This document shows, one piece after another, positions 26,887 through 36,312 of a stretch of 64,000 bases of DNA. The notes under the pieces are model-generated. The model saw only the letters and a program-made list of their open reading frames with translations, had not been told where the DNA came from and did not search any database. This DNA is from G965215225 sp965215225 (GTDB lineage: Bacteria; Pseudomonadota; Gammaproteobacteria; CBDBNL01; JAAOII01). The stretch lies in NCBI GenBank assembly GCA_965215225.1, contig OZ244039.1, positions 1,612,001-1,676,000 on the forward strand. The letters are read 5' to 3'. The position numbers and the translations under genes are program-made. Every line of letters begins with the position of its first letter. Within the stretch, counting starts at the first letter, position 1.

Positions 26887-29343
26887 TTATAGGCGCTCGG
26901 CTAAACGGGTCTGGTTTAGTTGGGGTTTGCCAGCTCCGTTCAAAAACCACCAGCTACGCCATTCGGTTGGACCAGTGGGATTGCAGCGAATAGCGGGATA
27001 TTCCATATCCGTGCCAAAATGCCAAATAAGATTGTCATTGATTTTTTCACCCGCTGTTATGTTCCTACTATTATCCTCATCACACCAGACCGCCAAGGGC
27101 CCGTCGTCTTTACCAAATGTATTCATCTCCTCGTCCCAACTGTCATAAATTTTTGTATAGCTGATTGGGCTGCGGAGCTCACTAGTGGTTTTCGGGTTAC
27201 CAGTGTTTCCACTATCGACACCACTAGTATTTCTGTCCCAATAAGAAGCAACTTCTTCAGTATCCGGGTTTCTACTTCCAACCAGCATAGCAGTATTACT
27301 AGCTGAGACTACATAGGAATAAGCAACTCTGGCACTGTCAAAAATTCCCGCCAGACCACCTACATCAGCACCAGTCCCGCTCACCTCAGCTGCCACCACC
27401 GAAGAAGAATAAACCCGAGCAAATTGACCATTCCCTACCAGACCGCCTACATTATTACCAGTCCCGCTCACCTCAGCTGCCACCACCGAAGAAGAATAAA
27501 CCCGAGCAGTTTCTCCCCACCCTATCAGACCGCCTACAAAATCACCAAGATTACCAATCCCGCTTACCACACTTGCTACTACCGAAGAGGAATAGACCCG
27601 AGCAAATTGACCATACCCCACCAGACCGCCCATACTATTGCTCCCGCTCACCTCACCTGCCACAACCGAAGAAGAAATAATCGCAGCACCGAAACCATAT
27701 CCCACCAGACCGCCTACATTAGATTCTCCGCTGATATTACCAATGCTTGTAGAAGAAGAAGTAATCGTAGCATTTACCATGTATCCTATCAAACTCCCCA
27801 CTCTATCCTTACCTATTACTGTCTCAGCATAAAGACTAAGATTACGAATCTCCAACCCCACATCCACAGGTGATCCCCCAACCCTATACTCAGCTAGGTG
27901 CCCAAACAAACCCACACAATCTTCATTCGGACGATTAATGATTAAATCACTAATCCTAAAACCATTGCCTTCAAAAATCCCATTAAATCCAGTCCCTTGA
28001 CATCCATCGGTACCACTATCTGTATCACGACCCAAGGGTCGCCAGCCTTTGCCCCTCTCATCATCCGTATAATCGGCAAGACTTATATCCGCAACCAGCT
28101 CATAGCCAGAACAGTTATCTATCCCTCCCATACCACCACAGCCAGTGGTGTTAAGCTCCGCACCCTCCGATGACCTACTCCCATTGCCATTTAGAGCATA
28201 GCGAACTGCATTCAATTCTTCCGCTGTAGCTATCTCTATCAACCCATCCCCATCATCATCTATGTCCTCTCCATCCATAAAAGCATCATTATCGCAATTA
28301 GGAACTAATACACACCTAGCTATTTCCTCCCCATCCTCCGATCCATCATTATCGTCATCCTCATCCACACTATCCGCCCTGCCATCCCCATCTGTATTGA
28401 TTCCCGGCCGAATACCACCGCTGCCGTGGTCTTCAGCATTCTCCATCCAAACAAAAACTATCACCACCCTTTGCTGCCTGCCATCACTAAGAGTCCCGGT
28501 AATATTAAAGATCCAATCGGATTGATCATCCAACCCAGTAAAATCATGGCTATCATCAAAAAATTCGGCTATGTTTATATTCGGCTTTTCTACTACAGTC
28601 CCACTTCCACTGGTTGCCGTGATATTCAAAGAAATGGAATTGCCAAATGCCGACTGGTTAGATATGCGAAAACCGCCAATTATGGGAGCAAAAGTGAGAT
28701 CCACAGCTAGGGGAGGGATTTCTCCTGGCTCATCCCCATCTCCTGGCTCACCGCCTTCTCCTGGCTCACCGCCTTCTCCACCATTACCTGGGTCCCCCTG
28801 CTTTTCCTCAACAAAATCCGCTACCTTATTACCATCCGTGTCCTCACCTATACCGATTCTTCTGTCCTCATAGTCTGCCCTGTTGGCCTCAGCCGGGGTT
28901 ATGCCGATTGGTCTAGGTGAGCCATCCCCTATGGCGATGCTAAGTCGAAATTCATATTCAAGGCCGGATTGAAGACCAGCAAAATTGTAACCATGGTTCC
29001 CATTTTGGCGGACTATAGTCAGCTGTTGTATACTTAGCTGTGCCGATGGGGCACTACTAAGGATTCTTGTTTCTGTATCTTGTTCGATGCCATTGCTATC
29101 ATAACCGATTACGGTAATATTGATAAAGGTTATGTCTAATGACCTAAGAGCAGCAGAAGTATCCCGATTGCGCCAATAAACATAGGTCCCACCATTATAA
29201 GGGCTGAATTCCAATTCAAAATTGGGAAGGACACCATTGCCAGCATCGTCACCATCGCTACTTGCACAAGAAGCCAAGGATAAGACCCCAATTATAAAAG
29301 CACCAAAAACTAGCAGCTGACGAAAAGAATAGAAATTTATCAT
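26887..29343 (-). CDS. GLP4: lipoprotein with extra N-terminal domain, TSP3-like and GLUG repeats
   Basis: 818 residues. Signal peptide MINFYSFRQLLVFGAFIIG with lipobox LASC at Cys ~26. An N-terminal beta-rich domain absent from the other paralogues (~30-165) contains a fibronectin-like LQSGLEYEFRLSIA. It is followed by a Gly/Glu/Pro tract (GEGGEPGEGGEPGDGDEPGE), the shared FAPI.GGF domain, the Ca-binding DGDGRADSVDEDDDNDG near ~325, and about six GLUG units with VYSSSVVA. The tail is WCDEDNSRNITAGEK, IWHFG, EYPAIRC, EWRSWW and KPQLNQTRLAERL. DNA close to GLP1 and GLP5 makes recombination between them plausible. Confidence 0.77.
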   Translation of the reverse strand: MINFYSFRQLLVFGAFIIGVLSLASCASSDGDDAGNGVLPNFELEFSPYNGGTYVYWRNRDTSAALRSLDITFINITVIGYDSNGIEQDTETRILSSAPSAQLSIQQLTIVRQNGNHGYNFAGLQSGLEYEFRLSIAIGDGSPRPIGITPAEANRADYEDRRIGIGEDTDGNKVADFVEEKQGDPGNGGEGGEPGEGGEPGDGDEPGEIPPLAVDLTFAPIIGGFRISNQSAFGNSISLNITATSGSGTVVEKPNINIAEFFDDSHDFTGLDDQSDWIFNITGTLSDGRQQRVVIVFVWMENAEDHGSGGIRPGINTDGDGRADSVDEDDDNDGSEDGEEIARCVLVPNCDNDAFMDGEDIDDDGDGLIEIATAEELNAVRYALNGNGSRSSEGAELNTTGCGGMGGIDNCSGYELVADISLADYTDDERGKGWRPLGRDTDSGTDGCQGTGFNGIFEGNGFRISDLIINRPNEDCVGLFGHLAEYRVGGSPVDVGLEIRNLSLYAETVIGKDRVGSLIGYMVNATITSSSTSIGNISGESNVGGLVGYGFGAAIISSSVVAGEVSGSNSMGGLVGYGQFARVYSSSVVASVVSGIGNLGDFVGGLIGWGETARVYSSSVVAAEVSGTGNNVGGLVGNGQFARVYSSSVVAAEVSGTGADVGGLAGIFDSARVAYSYVVSASNTAMLVGSRNPDTEEVASYWDRNTSGVDSGNTGNPKTTSELRSPISYTKIYDSWDEEMNTFGKDDGPLAVWCDEDNSRNITAGEKINDNLIWHFGTDMEYPAIRCNPTGPTEWRSWWFLNGAGKPQLNQTRLAERL

Positions 29344-29656
29344 ATCAACAACTCTTTATTAATATCTCTTTTTGAAACCACTACATTATTATAAAGTGTG
29401 AATTTACATCATAGACCCGTTTATCCTATCTCAATACCCCGCTCACCGAGAAAATGCAGCCCGACAAAAGCGGAATAGGCCTCCACCCATTTCATGCCCA
29501 TCTAAAACGAGCTGCTCCTAAAGCCAAATCAGCCTTCCTAATCACTGCTCAATTTCAAGGCGACCCCACCAAAAGGCTTTTATTAGTTTTTGCCTTAGTT
29601 CTTGCCTTAGTTCTTTCATTAGCTAGAACAACAAATCAGAGGTTTCATATAGAGAA
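29344..29656. other. Intergenic region GLP4 / tRNA-Pro
   Basis: No gene. TATAAT on the minus strand near 29387-29392 may be the GLP4 promoter. The 14-mer GAATTTACATCATA at ~29399 is identical to the outer end of the IS30-type inverted repeats near 47.7 and 49.0 kb and may be an excision scar. Confidence 0.35.
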
Positions 29657-29730
29657 TCGGGGTAGAGAGATTCGAACTCCCGACTTCCTGCTCCCAAAGC
29701 AGGCGCGCTACCAGACTGCGCCATACCCCG
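29657..29730 (-). tRNA. tRNA-Pro (UGG)
   Basis: Reads CGGGGTATGGCGCAGTCTGG..., anticodon stem-loop CCTGC-TTTGGGA-GCAGG with anticodon TGG, T-loop GGTTCGAATCT-type, acceptor CGGGGTA/TACCCCG. CCA is not encoded. It lies 24 nt downstream of icd on the same strand. Confidence 0.95.
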
Positions 29731-29753
29731 AAAAAAGTTGCTAAAACAAGCAG

Positions 29754-31004
29754 CTACATATTATTTACCAGCTCGTCGGCAAAAGCAGAACATTTTAGCA
29801 ATGTGGCATGATCCATCAGGCGATGAAAATCATAGGTAACCTGTTTAGCCGCAATGGTCTTCTCCATTGCTCCTAAAACTAAATCGGCTGCCTCAATCCA
29901 ACCAAGATGGCGTAGCATCATCTCGCCAGATAGAATCAACGAACTAGGATTTACCTTATCTTGACCAGCATATTTGGGCGCAGTGCCATGAGTCGCTTCA
30001 AAAACAGCATAGTGGGTTCCTATGTTTGCCCCTGGTGCTATGCCTATGCCGCCAACCTGAGCTGCCAGTGCATCGGAAATATAGTCGCCATTTAGGTTCA
30101 TAGTTGCAACTACACTGACATCACGCGGGCGCAATAGTATCTGTTGTAAGAAGGCATCGGCGATGACATCCTTAATGATGAGGTCTTCGCCTGTTTTGGG
30201 ATTGGCTATCCTGTGCCAGGGGCCTCCGTCTAGGGGCTCGGCGCCATAATCCTCACGCGCCACCTCATAGCCCCATTCCTTGAAGGCGCCTTCAGTAAAT
30301 TTCATTATGTTGCCCTTATGCACCAGGGTCACTGAGGGGCGACCATTATCAAGGGCATAATCAATTGCCATCCTCACCAATCGCTTGGTGCCGAAAGCGG
30401 AGATGGGCTTTATTCCCACGCCAATATGTTCCTTGGGTTTGATCTTAACAACTCCCATCTCATCACGCAAAAAAGCCAATAGCTTGCTCACCTCATCTGT
30501 ATCTGCTTGCCATTCAACACCAAGATAAATATCCTCTGAATTTTCGCGGAAAATAACTGCATCCACATCATGTGGATTGACTACTGGGCTAGGAACTCCT
30601 TTGAACCATCTCACCGGCCTAAGGCAGGTATAGAGGTCTAGCTGTTGCCTTAAGGTCACATTCAATGACCGAATGCCGCCACCTACAGGCGTAGTGAGAG
30701 GTCCTTTAATTCCTATTAAGAATTCTGTAAGCACTGCGAGGGTTTCATCTGGCAGCCAAAGCTCTTTGCCATAGACCCGGTTGGCTTTCTCGCCTGCATA
30801 GATTTCCATCCATGAGATCTTCTTCTTGCCTTGATAGGCCTTAGCAACCGCGCTATCAATGACCTTATGCATAGCGGGAGTGATATCCACTCCTATACCA
30901 TCGCCTTCTATATAAGCAATGATTGGATTATCTGGAACGCTCAGCTTGCCATTGGCCGAGCGAATTTTCTCTCCTTGAGAGGGAACCTGTATCTTTTCAA
31001 ACAT
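29754..31004 (-). CDS. icd: Isocitrate dehydrogenase, NADP-dependent
   Basis: TCA-cycle enzyme converting isocitrate to 2-oxoglutarate. Matches the E. coli-type enzyme throughout: IAYIEGDGIGVDITPAMHKV, the substrate/phosphorylation loop GGGIRSLNVTLRQ (regulatory Ser), FRENSEDIYLGVEW, and NLNGDYISDALAAQVGGIGI with APGANIG. Start 31004 (MFEKIQVPS) gives ~416 residues, the family length; the frame open to 31037 adds eleven atypical residues. A TATAAT lies further upstream near 31040-31050. Confidence 0.95.
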   Translation of the reverse strand: MFEKIQVPSQGEKIRSANGKLSVPDNPIIAYIEGDGIGVDITPAMHKVIDSAVAKAYQGKKKISWMEIYAGEKANRVYGKELWLPDETLAVLTEFLIGIKGPLTTPVGGGIRSLNVTLRQQLDLYTCLRPVRWFKGVPSPVVNPHDVDAVIFRENSEDIYLGVEWQADTDEVSKLLAFLRDEMGVVKIKPKEHIGVGIKPISAFGTKRLVRMAIDYALDNGRPSVTLVHKGNIMKFTEGAFKEWGYEVAREDYGAEPLDGGPWHRIANPKTGEDLIIKDVIADAFLQQILLRPRDVSVVATMNLNGDYISDALAAQVGGIGIAPGANIGTHYAVFEATHGTAPKYAGQDKVNPSSLILSGEMMLRHLGWIEAADLVLGAMEKTIAAKQVTYDFHRLMDHATLLKCSAFADELVNNM

Positions 31005-31084
31005 TTTTATCGTTGTATTGTTGGGTAATATTGCCAAACATTATAAGGAATTTTACTAAGGAACTCCCCCTATTCTTTCAAACA

Positions 31085-31283
31085 GAAGTTTAACAAGGCT
31101 CTTATTTACTGCCATTTGCTACCATTTACTGCCATTTACTACCGAAGGCGAAGAAAGAGCAGCTGCGCGGGCTTACAGTTTAACAAGGCTCTTATTTACT
31201 ACCATTTACTATCATTTACTACCGAAGGCGAAGAAGAGCAGCTGCGGGCTTACAGTTTAACAAGGCTCTTATCTTATCTACTA
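31085..31283. repeat. Tandem repeat between icd and the Gate-domain gene
   Basis: GTTTAACAAGGCTCTTATTTACT recurs at 31088, 31178 and 31255 (spacings 90 and 77 bp), with ACCATTTACTACCGAAGGCGAAGAA between. It is partly a minisatellite and partly made of TTTACTACCA simple repeats. Confidence 0.8.
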
Positions 31284-32249
31284 TCACCTACTATCTGGCT
31301 TATCCGAGATTTTATGGATAAAGAGGTAGAAGAAGTCACCAGATCTCATTAGCAATCCCACCACTAAGGAACAGACTAGGAGACGAGCAAATAGCACTGC
31401 TGACAGGTCGGCGCCAATTAGAATCATCAGCAGGGTATCCTCAATAAGAGCATGGCACATGCTAATGAAAATGGTTGCTCCAGCTAGGTCATATACCCTG
31501 TGTTTCTTCGCTTCGGCAATAAGCAAGCCACTACCATAGGTCAAACCCAATAGGCATCCCACCGCAACTATATGGGCAAGTTGCCCTGAAATACCTAAGA
31601 GCCTCAGCACTGGCTGAAGCAATAGTTCGCAATAATAGACTACTCTTATCTGTTTGAGCACTTCCATCACAATCACCAGCCCTACAACTATCAAGAATAA
31701 TAATGATAGAGATTGCAGCTCGGTCAAAAGCAGCGAAACTAGGTCTTCTGGTTCAGTGAGAGTTGTCTGCCAAAAGAAGCTAATCGGCTGTTGAAGCACA
31801 TCAAAGGCTCGATAGACAAGGTTGAGAATAGTTCCTACAACTAGCGCGGTGGCAAGGCGAATAAAGAGAATGAAGCCGAATTTGACCCTTAGAGCCTGCG
31901 CAATACGGCATTCCACTGGCAGTGAATGAGCAATGAGCATGATGGTGCATAGGATGCTCAGCTGAGCGACAGTTAGGCTCTCATTAATATAGCTGGCAGC
32001 TAGAACGGCAAGACCAGCATAAAGATTTGCCAATATGGCGGTGACCCAAACCAGACTAGTCCATTCTGGCAAGCCCATTAAACCCATCAAAGGCATGAAG
32101 AGCTTATTTAAGTAGAGATCCAGCCCCCAAAATTGTAACAGCCGGGCAATGATGACTGCTGGCAACATCCACTTAAGGACTTCATAACCGGCCTTGAGAC
32201 CGTGAATAGAACTTGCCCGCCAAAAAGACAGGGTGAATAGGGTTCTCAT
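31284..32249 (-). CDS. Nucleoside-recognition (Gate) domain membrane protein
   Basis: Integral membrane protein of 321 residues with about eight hydrophobic segments and two copies of a Gate/nucleoside-recognition-like domain, related to the SpmA/SpmB and YjiH types (LPVECRIAQALRVKFGF; GLTYGSGLLIAEAKKHRV; SMCHALIEDTLLMILIGAD). Substrate unknown. The start is only 14 nt downstream of the 3' end of tRNA-Leu on the same strand, so its mRNA may be released from a tRNA-containing transcript. Confidence 0.75.
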   Translation of the reverse strand: MRTLFTLSFWRASSIHGLKAGYEVLKWMLPAVIIARLLQFWGLDLYLNKLFMPLMGLMGLPEWTSLVWVTAILANLYAGLAVLAASYINESLTVAQLSILCTIMLIAHSLPVECRIAQALRVKFGFILFIRLATALVVGTILNLVYRAFDVLQQPISFFWQTTLTEPEDLVSLLLTELQSLSLLFLIVVGLVIVMEVLKQIRVVYYCELLLQPVLRLLGISGQLAHIVAVGCLLGLTYGSGLLIAEAKKHRVYDLAGATIFISMCHALIEDTLLMILIGADLSAVLFARLLVCSLVVGLLMRSGDFFYLFIHKISDKPDSR

Positions 32250-32263
32250 AGCTATAAACCAAA

Positions 32264-32349
32264 TGCCCGGGGCCGGACTCGAACCGGCACACCCAAATTT
32301 AGGCGCAAGATTTTAAGTCTTGTGTGTCTACCAATTCCACCACCCGGGC
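32264..32349 (-). tRNA. tRNA-Leu (UAA)
   Basis: 86 nt class II tRNA. Acceptor GCCCGGG/CCCGGGC, anticodon stem-loop CAAGA-CTTAAAA-TCTTG with anticodon TAA, long variable arm, discriminator A, no encoded CCA. Confidence 0.95.
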
Positions 32350-32362
32350 TCTTAACAAGACA

Positions 32363-32433
32363 AGGCTGAGGTCGGAATCGAACCGGCGTCCACGGATTTG
32401 CAGTCCGCTGCATAACCACTCTGCCACTCAGCC
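32363..32433 (-). tRNA. tRNA-Cys (GCA)
   Basis: Acceptor GGCTGAG/CTCAGCC, anticodon loop CTGCAAA with anticodon GCA, discriminator T as usual for tRNA-Cys, no encoded CCA. Lies between tRNA-Gly and tRNA-Leu on the same strand, so the three form one transcript. Confidence 0.95.
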
Positions 32434-32488
32434 ATAACAACAATGGAAACCTATATATTAGGGTCGTGTCCTCCTAAAAATAAAATGG

Positions 32489-32561
32489 AGCGGGAAACGA
32501 GATTCGAACTCGCGACCCCAACCTTGGCAAGGTTGTGCTCTACCAGCTGAGCTATTCCCGC
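32489..32561 (-). tRNA. tRNA-Gly (GCC)
   Basis: Acceptor GCGGGAA/TTCCCGC, anticodon stem-loop CAACC-TTGCCAA-GGTTG with anticodon GCC, discriminator T, no encoded CCA. First gene of the Gly-Cys-Leu cluster. Confidence 0.95.
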
Positions 32562-32662
32562 TTGTCAATTATTATATCCTAGATGAAGCTATTTGCCCTC
32601 GAATCTTCGGCTTTTATACCTTAATATACTCTCTAATATACTCTCTATGTTCTCTATACTCC

Positions 32663-33015
32663 CACCATGCCCTCATTGTCGGATTTTGTCTCCCATTAGC
32701 TCCTATGCTCTCACCATGCCCTCATTGTCGGATTTTGTCTCCCATTAGCTCCTATGCTCTCACCATGCCCTCATCGTCAGATTTTATCTCCCATTAGCTC
32801 CTATGCTCTCACCATGCCTTCATCGTCAGGTTTTGTCTCCCATTAGCTCCTATGCTCTCACCATGCCCTCATTGTCGAATTTTATCTCTCACTATCCCCT
32901 ATGTTTTTATGTCCTTACTCTCAGATTTTATCTCTCACTAGACTCCTATGTTCTCATTATCAGTTTTATCTCTCACTAGACTCCTATGTTCTCATTATCA
33001 GGTTTGTCTCTCACT
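32663..33015. repeat. 49-bp minisatellite, five copies plus degenerate tail
   Basis: CACCATGCCCTCATTGTCGG begins units at 32663, 32712, 32761, 32810 and 32859, a period of exactly 49 bp. This is followed by diverged units (TCTCACTAGACTCCTATGTT) reaching the TauE stop. The whole interval 32562-33021 between tRNA-Gly and the TauE 3' end contains nothing else. Units are near-identical without unique spacers, so it is not a CRISPR. Confidence 0.9.
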
Positions 33016-33021
33016 AGTATC

Positions 33022-33822
33022 CTAATAGAAATAAAAATTCATCCAGGTCTCTATTAATATAGAACAGCCTACCAGTAAGATGAATAGAGCGAAGGATCGC
33101 CTGAGTAATTGCCGCGGTATTTTTTGGGCGGTCCGAGCGCCTAGGTTGGCAAAAAGCCCAGCAGTAAGGGCAATGGGAATGAAAGCCGGTAGATAGATAT
33201 AGTATAGGATGGGCAGGTCGTCAAAATAGGAAAAAACACTAGAACTGATGACCGCACCCAATCCGATGAGAACACTACAAGAAGCCGAAATACCCACCGC
33301 CTTCCTTATATCCAATCCCCTTCCCATTAGGACCGGGGTGTTAAATAGACCTCCTCCGACGCCAAGTATTGCTGAGAGATAACCGGTCAAAAAGCCCACC
33401 GGCGCTAAGGGAATCTTAACCAAAATGCCTTTGAGAAAGCGAAAATAGCGGTTACTCACCCCCAAGGCATAGGCGATGATTAACAAGAAGCTCCCCAGCA
33501 GGAGCTTGATTGTCATTCCATCTAAGCGCATAAGAGTAAAAGAGCCTACTATGCTACCTACCACCACCCCCATAGCCAAGATAGCAAAGGAGCTGGATAT
33601 AAATCTCTGATAACGCCAATGGGTAGTTGCCGATACGATTGAGGTGCAGACAATTATGGCAAGAGCGGTTATGATGGCAGTCTGGGCTATAGCAGACTCA
33701 TCCACACCTAAATAACCTAAGGATAGGAGCAACAGGGGTCCTGCAATGATGCCCCCTCCTATACCAAACAGACCTCCCAAAAAACCAATGAGCGCGCCAA
33801 AAAAGACAAATAGTAGAATCAC
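33022..33822 (-). CDS. TauE/SafE family membrane permease
   Basis: Eight-segment inner-membrane protein of 266 residues. The family hallmark repeats are GFLGGLFGIGGGIIAGPLLL near residue 13 and GYLSAILGVGGGLFNTPVLM near residue 147. Members export sulfite, sulfoacetate or related organic anions; the substrate here cannot be read. Its start overlaps the end of thpR by 4 nt, so the two are translationally coupled. Confidence 0.88.
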   Translation of the reverse strand: MILLFVFFGALIGFLGGLFGIGGGIIAGPLLLLSLGYLGVDESAIAQTAIITALAIIVCTSIVSATTHWRYQRFISSSFAILAMGVVVGSIVGSFTLMRLDGMTIKLLLGSFLLIIAYALGVSNRYFRFLKGILVKIPLAPVGFLTGYLSAILGVGGGLFNTPVLMGRGLDIRKAVGISASCSVLIGLGAVISSSVFSYFDDLPILYYIYLPAFIPIALTAGLFANLGARTAQKIPRQLLRRSFALFILLVGCSILIETWMNFYFY

Positions 33823-34346
33823 CTTAGCTCTATTTTACCCAGACTAGAATACTGAGCCCCTCGACTGCTGAGCTGAGACTGCCAGAGCTGATATTCGGTC
33901 ACCTCGAGCTCATTAGCCACTAGCGGCGATGGAAGGGGTTCTTTGAGCTTCAGGTTGTTGCCACGCAACAAGGTGATGTGAGGAATAGAAGAAGTCGCGC
34001 CTATCATTGGAGCATAGGGTTGTGCGCTCTCTTTTAGCAGCTTCCCGTTCAAACTAAATGTGTCATTCGGGTGAAATCTGAGCCAGACCATTCGTCTGTT
34101 CGCAGTTAATCTATCTACTGAGAGCCTGAATGACCTTAATGACTTCAAGGACTTCAAGGACTTCAAGGAAAGGAACATCTCAAGGAGTGGCTGATAGTCA
34201 TCCACCTCACCGAGAAACAACTGGGTAATATGTAAGTTGGCAGCAGCTACTGGACGAATCTTTGTCCCTTTGACAGCACTTAGGTCCTGCTGAGCTAGGG
34301 TGTCAGACCAATTAGGCGGTAAGGGAATGGCAAAGAAAAGACGCAT
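33819..34346 (-). CDS. thpR: RNA 2',3'-cyclic phosphodiesterase (2'-5' RNA ligase family)
   Basis: 2H phosphoesterase opening 2',3'-cyclic phosphates of RNA. Both HxT motifs are present: NLHITQLFLGEVDD near residue 38 and IPHITLLRGNNL near residue 127. N-terminus MRLFFAIPLP is typical. Residues ~80-92 hold a short repeat, LKSLKSLKSLRSF, from a 9-bp (GACTTCAAG) expansion. Length 175 residues. Confidence 0.9.
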   Translation of the reverse strand: MRLFFAIPLPPNWSDTLAQQDLSAVKGTKIRPVAAANLHITQLFLGEVDDYQPLLEMFLSLKSLKSLKSLRSFRLSVDRLTANRRMVWLRFHPNDTFSLNGKLLKESAQPYAPMIGATSSIPHITLLRGNNLKLKEPLPSPLVANELEVTEYQLWQSQLSSRGAQYSSLGKIELR

Positions 34347-34371
34347 TGATTATAAGAACGTTTGATAAGAA

Positions 34372-34595
34372 GTTCGCATAGAAACCCACCAAAAAGGAAT
34401 GGCAGAATACAAAAATGCCCGCTACAAGTTCGCATAGACACTTGCCAAAAAGAAATGCCAGAATACAAAAATGCCCGCTACAAATTCGCATAGAAACCCA
34501 CCAAAAACCAAAAAGGAACGGCAGAATATAAAAATGCCCGCTACAAGTCCGCATAGAAACCCACCAAAAACCAAAAAGAAATGCCAGAATACAAA
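34372..34595. repeat. Tandem repeat of the groEL terminator flank
   Basis: Units with CGCATAGAAACCCACCAAAAA and GGCAGAATACAAAAATGCCCG begin at 34375, 34431, 34487 and 34550 (spacings 56, 56 and 63 bp). Each contains AAAAATGCCCG, the left half of the groEL terminator hairpin at 34596-34620, so the array grew from the terminator. Frames through it repeat hydrophobic peptides and are not genes. Confidence 0.85.
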
Positions 34596-34620
34596 AATGC
34601 CCGGCAGAGAACCGGGCATT
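34596..34620 (-). terminator. Rho-independent terminator of groESL
   Basis: Perfect 9-bp stem AATGCCCGG / CCGGGCATT with a 7-nt loop, followed on the minus strand by TTTGT. Lies 30 nt beyond the groEL stop. Confidence 0.85.
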
Positions 34621-34650
34621 GGAGAGTTATTATGAAAGATGATCTTAGGA

Positions 34651-36288
34651 TTACATCATACCGCCCATATCTGGTGGCATTCCACCTGCAGGTGGTGCAG
34701 CTGGCTTGGGTTCTTCTATTTCAGTAACCATAGCCTGAGTGGTTATCATCACCCCAGCAACTGAGGCCGCATGTTGTAGTGCTGACCGGGTTACCTTAGT
34801 GGGGTCAATAATACCCAATTCTATCATATCGCCATAATCCCCTTTGGCAGCGTCAAAGCCAAAGTTGCCCTCTTGCCGCTTCACCTTATCACAGACAACT
34901 GAAGCCTCATAACCGGCATTTTCCACTATCTGACGTAATGGGGATTCTAGGGCTCTTAGCAGTATATTAATGCCAACATTCTGGTCATCATTGTCACCTT
35001 TGACTTTCTTAAGGGCATCAAGGCAGCGGACCAAAGCAACACCACCGCCAGGCACCACGCCTTCTTCAACGGCAGCCCGAGTAGAGTGAAGGGCATCTTC
35101 AACCCGAGCCTTCTTCTCTTTCATTTCTATTTCAGAAGCTGCGCCTACTTTTACCACTGCAACCCCGCCGGCTAATTTTGCCATCCGCTCTTGCAGTTTT
35201 TCTTTGTCATAATCAGAAGTAGACTGCTCAATCTCGCGACGAATCTGCTCAATCCGTCCTTCAATATCACGCGCCTCGCCAGCTCCATCAACTACGGTTG
35301 TCTCTTCCTTTGAGATAGTGACTCTTTTTGCCGACCCCAACACATCTAATTTGATATTCTCTAGATTCATACCCACATCTTCGGATATGACTGTGCCAGA
35401 AGTTAGCACTGCAATATCTTGCAGCATCGCCTTACGGCGATCGCCAAATCCCGGCGCCTTTACGGCAGTCACCTTTAGAGTCCCGCGCATATTATTGACT
35501 ACCAGAGTAGCCAAGGCCTCGCCTTCCACATCCTCAGCTATAACCAATAGGGGCTTACCAGTTTTGGCAACTTCCTCAAGGATAGGCAAGAGTTCGCGAA
35601 TATTAGAGATCTTCTTATCAACGAGGAGGATATAGGGATTGTCTAGATTGGCAGTCATATTGTCCTGGTTGTTGATGAAATAAGGAGACAAATAACCTCT
35701 ATCAAACTGCATGCCTTCAACAACATCCAGTTCATTTTCCAGCCCGCTCCCTTCCTCTACTGTAATAACCCCTTCCTTACCCACTTTGTTCATTGCATCA
35801 GCAATTACCTGACCTATATCTGGGTCATTATTAGCGGATATAGTGCCTACCTGAGCGATACTCTTGGCATCGGAGCAAGCAGTAGAGAGGGTCTTTAAGT
35901 GTTCAACCACATTCCGAACTCCTTTGTCTATTCCTCTTTTAATATCCATAGGATTGCTACCAGCCGATACAGTCCTCAGTCCTTCAGAAAAGATAGAATA
36001 AGCAAGAACTGTCGCGGTTGTAGTGCCATCCCCTGTTACATCTGAGGTTTGAGAGGCTACTTCTTTAACCATCTGAGCGCCCATATTCTCAAACTTGTCT
36101 TTTAATTCAAGCTCCTTGGCAACGGAAACCCCGTCTTTGGTCACTGTGGGTGAGCCAAAAGACTTATCAAGAACGACATTCCGTCCCTTGGGGCCTAAGG
36201 TTGCTTTAACCGCATCAGTAAGAATGATAACACCAGAAAGCATCTTACCTCTGGCGACATCGCCAAATTTTATTTGTTTTGCTGTCAT
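34651..36288 (-). CDS. groEL: Chaperonin GroEL (60 kDa)
   Basis: ATP-dependent folding chamber, cytoplasmic. AVKATLGPKGRNVVLDK and GDGTTTATVLA (ATP site) lie in the N-terminal part; the group signature AAVEEGVVPGGGVAL is near residue 400. It ends in the Gly-Met tail PAGGMPPDMGGMM. 545 residues. groES lies 24 nt upstream in the same operon; the terminator hairpin follows at 34596-34620. Confidence 0.98.
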   Translation of the reverse strand: MTAKQIKFGDVARGKMLSGVIILTDAVKATLGPKGRNVVLDKSFGSPTVTKDGVSVAKELELKDKFENMGAQMVKEVASQTSDVTGDGTTTATVLAYSIFSEGLRTVSAGSNPMDIKRGIDKGVRNVVEHLKTLSTACSDAKSIAQVGTISANNDPDIGQVIADAMNKVGKEGVITVEEGSGLENELDVVEGMQFDRGYLSPYFINNQDNMTANLDNPYILLVDKKISNIRELLPILEEVAKTGKPLLVIAEDVEGEALATLVVNNMRGTLKVTAVKAPGFGDRRKAMLQDIAVLTSGTVISEDVGMNLENIKLDVLGSAKRVTISKEETTVVDGAGEARDIEGRIEQIRREIEQSTSDYDKEKLQERMAKLAGGVAVVKVGAASEIEMKEKKARVEDALHSTRAAVEEGVVPGGGVALVRCLDALKKVKGDNDDQNVGINILLRALESPLRQIVENAGYEASVVCDKVKRQEGNFGFDAAKGDYGDMIELGIIDPTKVTRSALQHAASVAGVMITTQAMVTEIEEPKPAAPPAGGMPPDMGGMM

Positions 36289-36312
36289 AATTTTGTCTTT
36301 AAGTTAGATAGT

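Noticed and set aside
29454..29744. ORF of 96 codons running through tRNA-Pro
   Set aside because: It crosses the whole tRNA gene in antisense; the tRNA is certain.
32663..32908. 49-bp repeat resembling a CRISPR
   Set aside because: The period is exactly 49 bp with the whole unit conserved, so there are no spacers.
34312..34619. Two hydrophobic repeat ORFs upstream of thpR
   Set aside because: They are translations of the groEL-terminator array in different frames; neither has a start signal and both overlap the terminator or thpR.
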